Assembly (NCBI RefSeq): GCF_010537335.1
Contig: NZ_AP019711.1
Span: 124,001 to 188,000 of the forward strand
Origin: Amedibacterium intestinale
GTDB lineage: Bacteria; Bacillota_I; Bacilli_A; Erysipelotrichales; Erysipelotrichaceae
DNA: 64,000 bases
Reading direction: 5' to 3'
Part shown: one piece after another, positions 35,442-43,702 of the stretch
Numbering within the stretch: the first letter of the stretch is position 1
Layout of the letters: every line of letters starts with the position of its first letter
Notes under the pieces: generated by a model
Seen by the model: only the letters and a program-made list of their open reading frames with translations
The model's database searches: none
What the model was told of the DNA's origin: nothing
Program-made: the position numbers and the translations under genes

Positions 35442-36671
35442 ATGGCTATTGAAATTGTAGTAGAAAGTAAATTAGAAAAAGAAGAGGAACGTGAACAGTT
35501 TAGTTCTTATTTAAAACAGCTTTGTGAAAAGAAACAGTTAAAGATAGAAGATTATGATACAAGCGTTATTATTGAGGTGTGTCCTTATGGTTATATTGAG
35601 TGCAGTTATGAAGGACGTTTTGTATCGCTGGCAAGTGAAAGTGATGTAGCTGGTCCTGGTTTTCATGCTTATGTGTGCTCTTTTATTGATGAAGTTATTG
35701 CGGATAATAACAGTATGAAATGGGAAGTTAGTGATCCTGCAAAATATTATGAGGAAAGAAACTTTGAAAATTTAAAATATGGTACATTTTATCGCTGGCT
35801 AAGAGATATTCGTGAGTATGCGGGAAAAAATGAAATAAACGAGATTTGCTGGAATAATGATTTTTACAGACCATCTTCTCTAGAAAATCATCTTGTAACA
35901 CCACTTGGATATATTTCCCTGGAAGATTTTTTAAATCGAGATATAGAGGATCTAGCTAATGATTTCTTTATTTGGAATACACAAGAACGTGATGCACGAT
36001 TTTATCGCAATTGTGCTTTAGCGCTTCTATGTAAAGATGGATTCTTTTCTTATAGTGCTATGAATGAATTTACAGATAAAATGGCAAATACAATTATAGA
36101 TTATTTAGAGGCAGCATATGAAAAGGATGATACGGAAGCATTGCCTATGAAGGAATATCGCTTATTATGTAATGCAATTTATCGACAGGAAGCTATCAAA
36201 CATGCAAATTTACTTGAACTGCATAATGCAGGATATAGGAAGAATACAATCTATTATCCTTTTGGAAACTGGGATATCCCAATGGATGGATTTGCGGAAA
36301 AAAGTTTTGATAAAAGTACACAGACCATGCATTTTATGGCACCATACAAAAGTGCAGATACACCATGGGAATGGATGGTAAAAGTGAATGCCTATACTTT
36401 TGATGCGGAAGTTTCCAATTATGTGGAAGCTATAAAACATCCATCAAAAGAAACGATAGAAGAATTTTCTATATGCTCAGAAAACTGCGATGGAAAAGGA
36501 ATCGTAGAAAATCTAGGAGAATATTTACGTATTCTTGTACAATTTAATCATGAACATGATATGTTGTTTATAGAAGGTTTTGCGAGTGATGAAGCATCAA
36601 TACATAAATTAAAAACATATTGTGAACAGGTCGTACACCAGGTAAGGGAAGAAGAAACGATTAAAAATTAG
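35442..36671 (+). CDS. Conserved-looking cytosolic protein, function unknown
   Basis: 409 residues. I choose the ATG at 35442 (MAIEIVVESK), after AAAGGAG. The upstream ATG at 35409 lacks a site. It has no signal peptide or membrane helix and is acidic overall. Notable patches are GPGFHAYVCSFIDEVIADN (near residue 70) and FYRWLRDIREYAG. I do not recognise a named domain. It lies 36 nt after the lipoprotein and is probably in the same transcript, so the two may act together. Confidence 0.75.
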   Translation: MAIEIVVESKLEKEEEREQFSSYLKQLCEKKQLKIEDYDTSVIIEVCPYGYIECSYEGRFVSLASESDVAGPGFHAYVCSFIDEVIADNNSMKWEVSDPAKYYEERNFENLKYGTFYRWLRDIREYAGKNEINEICWNNDFYRPSSLENHLVTPLGYISLEDFLNRDIEDLANDFFIWNTQERDARFYRNCALALLCKDGFFSYSAMNEFTDKMANTIIDYLEAAYEKDDTEALPMKEYRLLCNAIYRQEAIKHANLLELHNAGYRKNTIYYPFGNWDIPMDGFAEKSFDKSTQTMHFMAPYKSADTPWEWMVKVNAYTFDAEVSNYVEAIKHPSKETIEEFSICSENCDGKGIVENLGEYLRILVQFNHEHDMLFIEGFASDEASIHKLKTYCEQVVHQVREEETIKN

Positions 36672-36874
36672 AAGAGATGTAATATTTCTTCTTTTTTTAT
36701 ACAGAAATGGAATAAGTATAGAATGTGATTTTGTATAAATATACATATAAGCTCTTAAAAAGATACTATATAATTCTAAAATAAAGAAATAATTACATAT
36801 TTTACTCTTTGTTTTTCTTAAATAGAGGAAAAAGATAAGAAGTATCCTATAATTAAAAAAACAAGAGGTGGAGT

Positions 36875-37228
36875 ATGGCAACGTTAACAGAAATCAATCA
36901 TATCGTTGGAAAAGCAATTCGAGAAGGTATGCAGAGAAAAAACATGACACAGCAGGAACTTGCAAATGCGGTGGGTTCTACACAACGTTCGATTTCGTCT
37001 TATGTTACAGGAAAAACACAACCTCCTTTGGATATTTTAAACAATATTTGTAAAGAATTGGAAATAAGTATGGATCAGATTCTGCTGCTTCCTGTGTATC
37101 ATCATCCAAGCCGTATTGTGAGTGAGAAAGATGAAATTGAATATATAAGTCAGCTGGATGGTCTTTCCGCATTAAAGAAAAAAGAGTTTGTACAAATTGT
37201 TCGTCAAATGCGTAAATTAATTAAATAG
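36875..37228 (+). CDS. XRE-family helix-turn-helix regulator
   Basis: 117 residues. The HTH is residues 12-62: KNMTQQELANAVGSTQRSIS, then SYVTGKTQPPLDILNNICKE. The C-terminal tail (residues 75-117) has YISQLDGLSALKKKEFVQIV. It is a simple repressor-type protein, start after AAGAGGTGG. A 47-codon ORF follows at 37364, whose C-terminal half resembles this tail in rhythm. Confidence 0.88.
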   Translation: MATLTEINHIVGKAIREGMQRKNMTQQELANAVGSTQRSISSYVTGKTQPPLDILNNICKELEISMDQILLLPVYHHPSRIVSEKDEIEYISQLDGLSALKKKEFVQIVRQMRKLIK

Positions 37229-37313
37229 CTGGAAATTTTTCCCAAAATAAGGAAAATACTCCAGTTTTTTTACTTTTATTTAAATATTTCTGATTTCTAT
37301 ACCACTTGCTATA

Positions 37314-37341
37314 TAGACAAATTTCTGTATTCCTCTATACT
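37314..37341 (+). promoter_or_regulatory. Promoter of the 47-codon ORF
   Basis: TAGACA and TATACT are 16 bp apart, 22 nt upstream of the small ORF. Confidence 0.6.
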
Positions 37342-37363
37342 ATATATAAGAGGGTGACTATAT

Positions 37364-37507
37364 ATGGAAGAAAACATAAAAATGAATGTAACAAAAGAAG
37401 AATTAGAAATTATACAGTTTTATAGAAATCTTAGTGAAGAAAAGAAAGAAATATTTCAAGAGTTCATATGTTCTTTGAAAAATATGATGCAAGATTTTAA
37501 TGATTAG
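37364..37507 (+). CDS. Small 47-residue protein, regulator-tail-like
   Basis: ATG after AAGAGGGTGA with its own promoter. The protein is two short helices, MEENIKMNVTKEELEIIQFY and a lysine/glutamate-rich second half ending FICSLKNMMQDFND. It looks like the C-terminal tail of an XRE regulator without the HTH, so it could be a gene remnant or a small partner protein of the upstream regulator. I cannot assign a function. Confidence 0.5.
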   Translation: MEENIKMNVTKEELEIIQFYRNLSEEKKEIFQEFICSLKNMMQDFND

Positions 37508-37561
37508 TGTTTTTGTCTTCTCTTTTTTGATAAAATAAAAGAAAAGAAAGAGGAGAGAAAT

Positions 37562-38692
37562 ATGGAAGAAAAAGCAAAGGTTTACTGGTGTGATTTTCGT
37601 GCAGTTCCTGGAACGAATTTATTAGAAAAGCTAAAAAGACTTATGCGTCATGCAGGAATTGAAACAATTGATTTTGATAAGAAAATGGCTGCGATTAAAA
37701 TTCATTTTGGTGAACCGGGAAATTTATCTTATCTGCGTCCGAATTACGCAAAAGCTGTTGCAGATGTGGTGAAAGAATTAGGAGGAATGCCTTTTTTAAC
37801 CGACTGTAATACGCTGTATGTGGGAAGAAGAAAAAATGCACTTGATCATTTAGAAACAGCGTATGAAAATGGGTTTTCTCCATTTTCTACGGGGTGTCAT
37901 GTATTGATTGGAGATGGATTAAAAGGAACAGATGATATAGAAGTCCCAGTTCGTAATGGAGAGCTTTGTAAAACTGCGAAAATAGGAAAGGCCATTATGG
38001 ATGCAGATGTTTTTATTTCGCTAAGTCATTTTAAAGGACATGAATGTACTGGTTTTGGCGGAGCGTTAAAAAATATAGGTATGGGTTGTGGTTCCAGAGC
38101 GGGAAAAATGGAACAGCATAATTCAGGAAAGCCAAGTGTAGATACAAAGTTATGCAGGGGTTGTCATGTATGTGAGAAAAATTGTGCGCAGGATGCCATT
38201 TACTTTGATGAAAATCGTCATGCGCATATCGACCATGAACGTTGTGTAGGTTGCGGAAGATGTTTAGGTTCCTGTAATTTTGATGCGATTTATAACGAAA
38301 ATTCCAGTGCAAATGATGATTTAAATCGAAAGATTGCGGAATACAGTATGGCAGTAGTAGATGGACGTGATAATTTCCATATAAATCTTGTTATGGATGT
38401 ATCACCGTATTGCGATTGCCATCCAGAAAATGATTTGCCGATTATTCCTGATGTTGGAATGTTTGCATCCTTTGATCCAGTTGCGTTAGATCAGGCTTGT
38501 GCTGATATGTGCAATAAGATGGATGTAACAAATGGAAGTTTATTGGATGAACATATCCATGCACATGACTTTAAAGATCATCATGATCATTTTACAAATG
38601 TGAGTCCTCAAACAGATTGGAAAGTATGTCTGGAACATGCAGAAAAGATTGGGTTGGGGACAAGAAACTATGAGCTAATAAAGGTGCAGTAA
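37562..38692 (+). CDS. DUF362 protein with two [4Fe-4S] ferredoxin motifs
   Basis: 376 residues. The N-terminal DUF362 domain carries IKIHFGEPGNLSYLRPN, FLTDCNTLYVGRR and SHFKGHECTGFGGALKN. A dicluster ferredoxin insert at residues 195-240 has CRGCHVCEKNC and CVGCGRCLGSC. This arrangement is widespread in anaerobes. The protein is presumed to be an iron-sulfur electron-transfer protein, with no established substrate. ATG follows AGAGGAGAG. Its terminator is split by the IS3 element. Confidence 0.9.
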   Translation: MEEKAKVYWCDFRAVPGTNLLEKLKRLMRHAGIETIDFDKKMAAIKIHFGEPGNLSYLRPNYAKAVADVVKELGGMPFLTDCNTLYVGRRKNALDHLETAYENGFSPFSTGCHVLIGDGLKGTDDIEVPVRNGELCKTAKIGKAIMDADVFISLSHFKGHECTGFGGALKNIGMGCGSRAGKMEQHNSGKPSVDTKLCRGCHVCEKNCAQDAIYFDENRHAHIDHERCVGCGRCLGSCNFDAIYNENSSANDDLNRKIAEYSMAVVDGRDNFHINLVMDVSPYCDCHPENDLPIIPDVGMFASFDPVALDQACADMCNKMDVTNGSLLDEHIHAHDFKDHHDHFTNVSPQTDWKVCLEHAEKIGLGTRNYELIKVQ

Positions 38693-38772
38693 TTATGTCA
38701 AAAAAAGTATCGACTGAAATATGAAATGAACCCCGTTATTTGGACACCAAATAATGGAGGTTCATTTTTATT

Positions 38773-39291
38773 ATGGCAAAACTGACAAGAGAACAAAAAA
38801 TAGAATTATATAAAAAACGAAAACAAGGAGAAACTGTATCGTCTTTATCTAAAGAATATCAAATAAAATCTAGTAAGATTAATTATTTAGTTAGATTAAT
38901 AGATAGACATGGATTTGATATTTTAAGATCTAACAAAAATAATTATTATTCACCAGAATTGAAATTAGAAATTATTAATAAAGTCCTTATTGACGGTCAA
39001 TCATCAACGAGTACAGCTATTGAATTTGGTTTGACTAGTGATGGATTATTAAATAACTGGATTAACTCGTACAAAGAGAATGGATATGTTATAGTAGAAA
39101 AAAAGAAAGGAAGACCATCTACTATGAACAAAGAAAATCAATTCAATAAAAAATATGAAGATATGTCACCTGAAGAAAAAATAAAATATCTTGAAAATAA
39201 AAATCAGTATCTAGAAGCAGAGAATGAATACTTAAAAAAGCTGCGTGCTGCAGTTCAGAAAAGGAAAAATCAACAATCGAAGAAAAAGTAA
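38773..39291 (+). CDS. IS3-family OrfA (HTH protein)
   Basis: 172 residues. Two helix-turn-helix units are visible: KRKQGETVSSLSKEYQIKSS in the N-terminus and a second at residues 58-95. A leucine-zipper-like segment follows (KIKYLENKNQYLEAENEYLKK split by charged residues). It ends in KNQQSKKK. Alone it binds the IS ends. Through a -1 frameshift near its end it is fused to OrfB. ATG at 38773 after GGAGG. Confidence 0.92.
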   Translation: MAKLTREQKIELYKKRKQGETVSSLSKEYQIKSSKINYLVRLIDRHGFDILRSNKNNYYSPELKLEIINKVLIDGQSSTSTAIEFGLTSDGLLNNWINSYKENGYVIVEKKKGRPSTMNKENQFNKKYEDMSPEEKIKYLENKNQYLEAENEYLKKLRAAVQKRKNQQSKKK

Positions 39292-39312
39292 CGATTGTTT
39301 GTGAACTGCAGC
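39234..39312 (+). promoter_or_regulatory. Programmed -1 frameshift signal in the IS3 element
   Basis: Slippery heptamer A-AAA-AAG at 39234-39240. A two-tier stem starts 7 nt later: GCTGCAGTTC (39247-39256) pairs perfectly with GAACTGCAGC (39303-39312), with AACAATCG/CGATTGTT nested inside. Slip from orfA into the orfB frame would give the OrfAB transposase. Confidence 0.85.
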
Positions 39313-40184
39313 TTAAATATTCATTAAAGATTCTTCTTAAAATATCAGGATTAAAACGTTCAACTTATTACTACACATTATCAAAGACTAACAAAGATAT
39401 GAAAAATGATGAAATAATGAATATTATCATCCATATCTTTTATACACATAAGGAACGATATGGGTATCGTAGAATAACTTTGGAGCTAAGAAATATGGGT
39501 TATACGATCAATCATAAGAAAGTCAAACGATTAATGTCTATAATGGGATTATATGGACAAACACCAAAAGCAAGATATAAATCATATAAAGGCGATATGA
39601 ATGGTACAACAAAAAATTTATTACTTAGTAAAGTAGTAGACGAAGAAAAACATAAAACATATTATGATAGAAACTTCAATACAACAAGATGCAATGAAAT
39701 ATGGTCTACAGATGTATCAGAGTTTCATATAGCAGCAGGCAAGCTTTATCTATCACCGATATTAGATTTGCATAATCGAGAAATAGTATCATTCAATATA
39801 TCAAAAAGTCCAAATTTTGAACAAATAAAAGATATGCTTAAACAAGCATTTGATAAATATGACAATTTAGAAGGATTGAAATTTCATAGCGATCAGGGCT
39901 GGCAATATCAGATGCAGTCATATCATGAAATGCTTGAAGAAAAAAGAATTCAACAATCGATGTCAAGGAAAGGGAACTGTTTAGATAATTCACCAATGGA
40001 GAATTTTTTTGGAAGGATGAAGAATGAAATGTTTTATGGGTATGAATATAGTTTTAAAACATTAGATGATTTAAAGGTTGCGATGGAAGAATATATTGAT
40101 TATTATAATACACAAAGAATAACAGCAAAATTAAAAGGACTAACTCCTGTCCAATACAGGAATCAATCCTTAATAACTGCTTAA
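39240..40184 (+). CDS. IS3-family OrfB transposase (DDE integrase core)
   Basis: Read from the frameshift point. From an internal ATG at 39399 it would be 261 residues. The upstream part EKVTIVCELQLKYSLKILLK and ISGLKRSTYYY is standard IS150-type sequence. The DDE core has Asp in STDVSEF, Asp in FHSDQGWQY and Glu in SPMENFFGRMK, all intact. The HTH_21 region is RYGYRRITLELRNMGYTINH. It catalyses excision and integration after fusion to OrfA. No internal stop or frameshift damage is visible. Confidence 0.92.
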   Translation, partial: AACCSSEKEKSTIEEKVTIVCELQLKYSLKILLKISGLKRSTYYYTLSKTNKDMKNDEIMNIIIHIFYTHKERYGYRRITLELRNMGYTINHKKVKRLMSIMGLYGQTPKARYKSYKGDMNGTTKNLLLSKVVDEEKHKTYYDRNFNTTRCNEIWSTDVSEFHIAAGKLYLSPILDLHNREIVSFNISKSPNFEQIKDMLKQAFDKYDNLEGLKFHSDQGWQYQMQSYHEMLEEKRIQQSMSRKGNCLDNSPMENFFGRMKNEMFYGYEYSFKTLDDLKVAMEEYIDYYNTQRITAKLKGLTPVQYRNQSLITA

Positions 40185-40242
40185 AAACAAATTTAATTAA
40201 GTGTCCAACAAATTGGGTTCACTTCAATAAGCCGATACTTTT

Positions 40243-41190
40243 TTAATGAAACATATCTTTCTTTTTGAAAATCAATGTAGCAATAATACATGCGACTATC
40301 GCAATCAATGCTGGAATCCACCACATAGTGCCATCAAATCCATTTACGTTCATTCCATAGAAACTGAAAATGATGTTTGGAATTGCCATTACGATGGTGA
40401 TAACCGTTAAAACCTTCATCACGATATTTAAGTTATTGGAAATAACAGAAGCAAAAGCATCCATTGTTCCAGATAAGATGTTGGAATAAATATTACACAT
40501 TTCAATTGCCTGGTGAATTTCAATCAAAACATCTTCCAGTAAATCCTGATCTTCCTCATAAAGTTTGATTAACTTACCACGCATGATCTTATTTAAAGTA
40601 ACCTCATCTGTTTTTAGTGAAGTAGAGAAATAAACAAGAGATTTCTCTAATCCAAGCATTTGAATAAGTTCCTGATTACGCATGGATTGATGCAGACGTT
40701 TTTCCGTACGTGAAGATACACGATCAATCTGACGCAAATAAATCAAGAAACGCTGTGCGATTTTTAATAACAGTAAAAGCAGGAATCGTGTTTTCATATC
40801 TGTATTCATGCCACGTATTCTTCCTTTTGCCATATCTTCGATATTTAAATTATCATATAAACAAATCGTTACAATATAACCCTTCATAATAACAACCCCT
40901 AATGGAAGTGTTGTATATAACAAGGTATTTTCATCCGCTGCATCATCTTCATCGGCATTTGGATAATCGACAATAACTAATGTTTGTGCTTCATCATCAT
41001 CATAGTCAATATGTGAACTTTCTTCTTCATCTAAGGAAGCTTTTACGAATTCAGGCAAGACACCAATTTCATTAATCAGATAATCAATTTCCTGCTGTGT
41101 AGGAGCAATTGCGCTAATCCAGCATCCATGCTGCGGCGCATCTATTTTTTTTGTAATTCCATCTTCAAAAGTTTTGTAAAATTCTAACAT
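40243..41190 (-). CDS. corA: CorA-type magnesium/divalent cation transporter
   Basis: 315 residues. The large N-terminal cytoplasmic domain is followed by two C-terminal helices. The selectivity motif YGMNVNGFDG lies between them (around residues 280-290), and the tail IFKKKDMFH is basic. It forms a homopentameric Mg2+ channel. The ATG at 41190 follows GAGGAGGG. The 120-nt leader can fold to hide or free this Shine-Dalgarno (see 41197-41325). Confidence 0.95.
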   Translation of the reverse strand: MLEFYKTFEDGITKKIDAPQHGCWISAIAPTQQEIDYLINEIGVLPEFVKASLDEEESSHIDYDDDEAQTLVIVDYPNADEDDAADENTLLYTTLPLGVVIMKGYIVTICLYDNLNIEDMAKGRIRGMNTDMKTRFLLLLLLKIAQRFLIYLRQIDRVSSRTEKRLHQSMRNQELIQMLGLEKSLVYFSTSLKTDEVTLNKIMRGKLIKLYEEDQDLLEDVLIEIHQAIEMCNIYSNILSGTMDAFASVISNNLNIVMKVLTVITIVMAIPNIIFSFYGMNVNGFDGTMWWIPALIAIVACIIATLIFKKKDMFH

Positions 41191-41196
41191 AGTTTC

Positions 41197-41325
41197 CCTC
41201 CTCTTTTACAGGAGGATCGTGTAACATGCCTCCTGCATATATATTATTTTATACGTATTCGAATAAGGACTTTCGGGTTCTGGAGACATGACATACACCT
41301 TCTTTCTCTAACTTTCTGTATTATA
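41197..41325 (-). promoter_or_regulatory. corA leader with mutually exclusive hairpins over the Shine-Dalgarno
   Basis: Minus strand. The -10 TATAAT is at 41320-41325. CCTCCTG (41209-41215) can pair upstream with CAGGAGG (41229-41235), or its CCTCCT can pair downstream with the Shine-Dalgarno AGGAGG (41197-41202). The two folds are exclusive. No known Mg2+ riboswitch consensus is visible. Confidence 0.5.
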
Positions 41326-41345
41326 GCACAGAAAAACTGCTAAGA

Positions 41346-41380
41346 TAACAAAAAAACCTCTAAAAGAGGATTTTTTGTTT
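41346..41380. repeat. 35-bp direct repeat with terminator, left copy
   Basis: TAAC, then AAAAAAACCTCT-AAA-AGAGGATTTTTT, then GTTT. Identical to 43030-43064. A complete rho-independent terminator is inside. Confidence 0.93.
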
Positions 41381-43029
41381 CAGACTGTTGACAAAGGTGT
41401 CGACAGTCTATTTTTTATATGATAGAATAAAAAAGGCAAAAAGATTCCTATTTTACCCAAAAACATATGGTTCTTTTTGCCTTTTATAATGCTTAAAATG
41501 GTATAATAAAAGTGGGTAAAATAGGAGTGATTACATATGGCAATGACAAAAAGAAATGGAAAAAATGATACTATCATACTGAATACAATAGAAGAATTAA
41601 TACCACAGGATCATGATGTTAGAATGTTAGACAACTGTATTGACTGGAGTTTTATCTACCCTCTTGTAGAAAATCTTTACAGTGATGTTGGAAGACCAAG
41701 CATAGACCCTGTGGTTCTTTTTAAAATGATCTTCATCAATATTATTTTCGGAATAGGTTCAATGAGAAAGACTTGTAAAGAAATACAAGTAAATCTTGCA
41801 TATCGCTGGTTTCTGGGAATCTCCATGGATGAAAAGGTACCAAATTATTCTACCTGGAGTCAAAATTATATCCGAAGATATAGTAACAGCGAAGTATTTG
41901 AAAAAATATTTGATCAGATATTGAAACAGGCAATCTCTTATGGCTTTGTAGATATGGAAACTGTATATGGAGACTCCACACATCAAAAGGCAAATGCGAA
42001 TAAAAACAAGTATACAGATGAAGAAGTTGAAATTATGAAGAAGATATATGAAAACGATCTGCTGGATGAGATAAACAGGGATCGTGAGGAACATGGGAAG
42101 AAACCAATTAAAAAAAACGAAAAAGAAGAATTAAATTTTGATGAAGAAACGGGAAAACTGAAAAGGGACATACAAACAAAGCATATCAAAATCAGTAAAA
42201 CAGATTCGGAGAGTGGCTGTTTCCATAAAGGTGAAAAAGAAAAATGTTTTGCTTATTCACATCAAACATTTTGCGATAGAAATGGATTTGTACTGGCAAG
42301 CGTATGTGTTGCGGGAAACGTACATGACAGCGTGTCTTTCTTTTCAGCGTATAAAGTATTAAACGATAAATATATGGATCAAATAAAAAATGTATGTCTG
42401 GATGCGGGCTATATAACACCGGCAATTTGTAAGACGGTATTAGAAAATGGGCAAAAAATGTATGCGCCTTATAAAAGACCAATGACAAAGAAAGGATATT
42501 ATAAGAAGTACGAGTATGTATATGATGAAGGATATGACTGTTATCTGTGTCCAAATAATAAGGTGCTGTCATACAGCACGACAAACAAGCTTGGATATAA
42601 AGAATACAAATCAAATCCAAAGGATTGTGAGAACTGTCCTTTAAGAGGAAGATGTACATCATCAAAGAACTTTCAGAAAGTAGTGACACGTCATGTATGG
42701 GAGGAATACCGAGAGGAGGTAATGGATGAGATACGACATACACCGGAATGGAAAGAAATCTATCCAAGGCGTAAAGAAAGCATAGAGAGGGTGTTCGCAG
42801 ACTGTAAAGAACATCACACGTTGAGATATACCAGGTTAAGAGGACTACAAAAAAATCAGCATCAGTCGCTGATGATTTTTGCGTGTTATAATCTAAAAAG
42901 AATGTCCAGATGGAGGTGGAAAAACCTCTCTAAAACTGCACAAAATCTAATAAAAAGCACAATTTTAAATTATTTTAAGAAAAAAGAAAAGCGATACTTG
43001 TTTATAAGTACCACTTTGTCAACAATCTG
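41381..43029 (+). mobile_element. IS1182-family insertion sequence, copy B
   Basis: 1649 bp. Inverted ends CAGACTGTTGACAAAG (left) and, read inward, CAGATTGTTGACAAAG (right). It is flanked by 35-bp direct repeats. The IS1182 family is known for long and variable target duplications, so these repeats are best read as the target site. It lies between corA and the DJ-1 gene. The transposase differs strongly from copy A. Confidence 0.9.
41431..41485 (+). terminator. Insulating hairpin at the 5' end of IS copy B
   Basis: AAAAGGCAAAAAGA pairs with TCTTTTTGCCTTTT across about 27 nt. It lies just upstream of the transposase promoter (TTGCCT, 18 bp, TATAAT at 41502-41507). Confidence 0.75.
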
Positions 43030-43066
43030 TAACAAAAAAACCTCTAAAAGAGGATTTTTTGTTTAA
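41537..43066 (+). CDS. IS1182-family transposase, stop codon outside the IS
   Basis: 509 residues. DUF772-type N-terminus VGRPSIDPVVLFKMIFINII. DDE core with Asp in VYGDSTHQKANANK, Asp in CLDAGYITP and Glu in RRKESIERVFADCKEH. A cysteine cluster is at CENCPLRGRC. ATG after TAGGAGTG. The frame has no stop inside the element. It reads through the right inverted repeat and the terminator repeat (NKKTSKRGFFV) and stops at a TAA at 43064-43066, in flanking DNA. The last 12 residues are therefore target-encoded. Confidence 0.9.
   Translation: MAMTKRNGKNDTIILNTIEELIPQDHDVRMLDNCIDWSFIYPLVENLYSDVGRPSIDPVVLFKMIFINIIFGIGSMRKTCKEIQVNLAYRWFLGISMDEKVPNYSTWSQNYIRRYSNSEVFEKIFDQILKQAISYGFVDMETVYGDSTHQKANANKNKYTDEEVEIMKKIYENDLLDEINRDREEHGKKPIKKNEKEELNFDEETGKLKRDIQTKHIKISKTDSESGCFHKGEKEKCFAYSHQTFCDRNGFVLASVCVAGNVHDSVSFFSAYKVLNDKYMDQIKNVCLDAGYITPAICKTVLENGQKMYAPYKRPMTKKGYYKKYEYVYDEGYDCYLCPNNKVLSYSTTNKLGYKEYKSNPKDCENCPLRGRCTSSKNFQKVVTRHVWEEYREEVMDEIRHTPEWKEIYPRRKESIERVFADCKEHHTLRYTRLRGLQKNQHQSLMIFACYNLKRMSRWRWKNLSKTAQNLIKSTILNYFKKKEKRYLFISTTLSTICNKKTSKRGFFV
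43030..43064. repeat. 35-bp direct repeat with terminator, right copy
   Basis: Identical to 41346-41380. As a terminator it serves the DJ-1 gene, whose stop codon begins at 43065 on the minus strand. Confidence 0.93.
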
Positions 43067-43596
43067 TAATAAATAGAAGTTTTGACTTCTTCACATTTTT
43101 CTTTTCCGATCAGCTTTTCCATAAAAGCGAAAGCAAAATCAATAGAGGCAGCAGCACTTCTTCCCGTAATTAAATTTCCATCGCTTACCGTATACTGATC
43201 TACATAAGTACCTCCAAAATCTTCATTCATAGAAGTAAAACATGTATAGTTTCTATCTTTTAAATATCCCTGTCTTCCTAAAATAGTAGGAGCAGCGCAT
43301 ATAGCCGCAACAATTTTATTGTTTTCCATAAAATATTTTAAAATAGACATTACATATTCATTTTGTTCCAGTTTCTGATAATGTGGACCTCCTGGGAAAA
43401 ATAAAGCATCATAACTTTTATAATCAACATCATCAAGATTTTTGATATCTGAGAAAGTTAATTCAAATCTTCCACTCGCTTTTGTATCAGAAATGGCACA
43501 CACATCAATTTGAATACCTGCTCTTCGAAATAATGCAATTGTACCTACTGCTTCTAATTCTTCAAATCCGTTTGTTAGTATACATAATACAGACAT
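43063..43596 (-). CDS. DJ-1/PfpI family protein
   Basis: 177 residues. It is a flavodoxin-like fold with LCILTNGFEELEAVGTIALF (conserved Glu near residue 14) and the nucleophile elbow VAAICAAPTIL, whose Cys is the family's catalytic residue. ITGRSAAASIDFAFAFMEKL is the conserved C-terminal region. Members are glyoxalase III, deglycase or chaperone candidates. I choose the ATG at 43596, after GAGGAGG with 6-nt spacing. It lies divergent to the AGCS symporter. Confidence 0.92.
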   Translation of the reverse strand: MSVLCILTNGFEELEAVGTIALFRRAGIQIDVCAISDTKASGRFELTFSDIKNLDDVDYKSYDALFFPGGPHYQKLEQNEYVMSILKYFMENNKIVAAICAAPTILGRQGYLKDRNYTCFTSMNEDFGGTYVDQYTVSDGNLITGRSAAASIDFAFAFMEKLIGKEKCEEVKTSIYY

Positions 43597-43702
43597 AAAC
43601 ATCCTCCTCGTTTTTTTATTCAAAAATATTATACACCATTTTTTTAAAAGCTTCTTCTTTTTATAAGAAGAGAAGAATATATTGGATAAAGGAGGGCGTT
43701 TT

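Larger units (their letters stand above)
38722..40226 (+). mobile_element. IS3-family (IS150-like) insertion sequence
   Basis: 1505 bp. Imperfect inverted ends TGAAATGAACCCC (left) and, read inward, TGAAGTGAACCCA (right), both continuing to TTGGACAC. The flanks carry ATA on each side, a 3-bp target duplication typical of the family. It contains orfA, a frameshift site and orfB, all apparently functional. Confidence 0.93.
38701..40244. terminator. Terminator split by the IS3 insertion
   Basis: Left arm AAAAAAGTATCGACT at 38701-38715 and right arm AGCCGATACTTTTTT at 40230-40244. Removing the IS and one ATA joins them into a bidirectional stem with a 6-nt GAAATA loop, between the DUF362 gene and the convergent corA. 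Confidence 0.82.

Noticed and set aside
41191-41312. M-box or other known Mg2+ riboswitch before corA
   Set aside because: No conserved M-box sequence is present. Only the simple exclusive-hairpin arrangement is visible.
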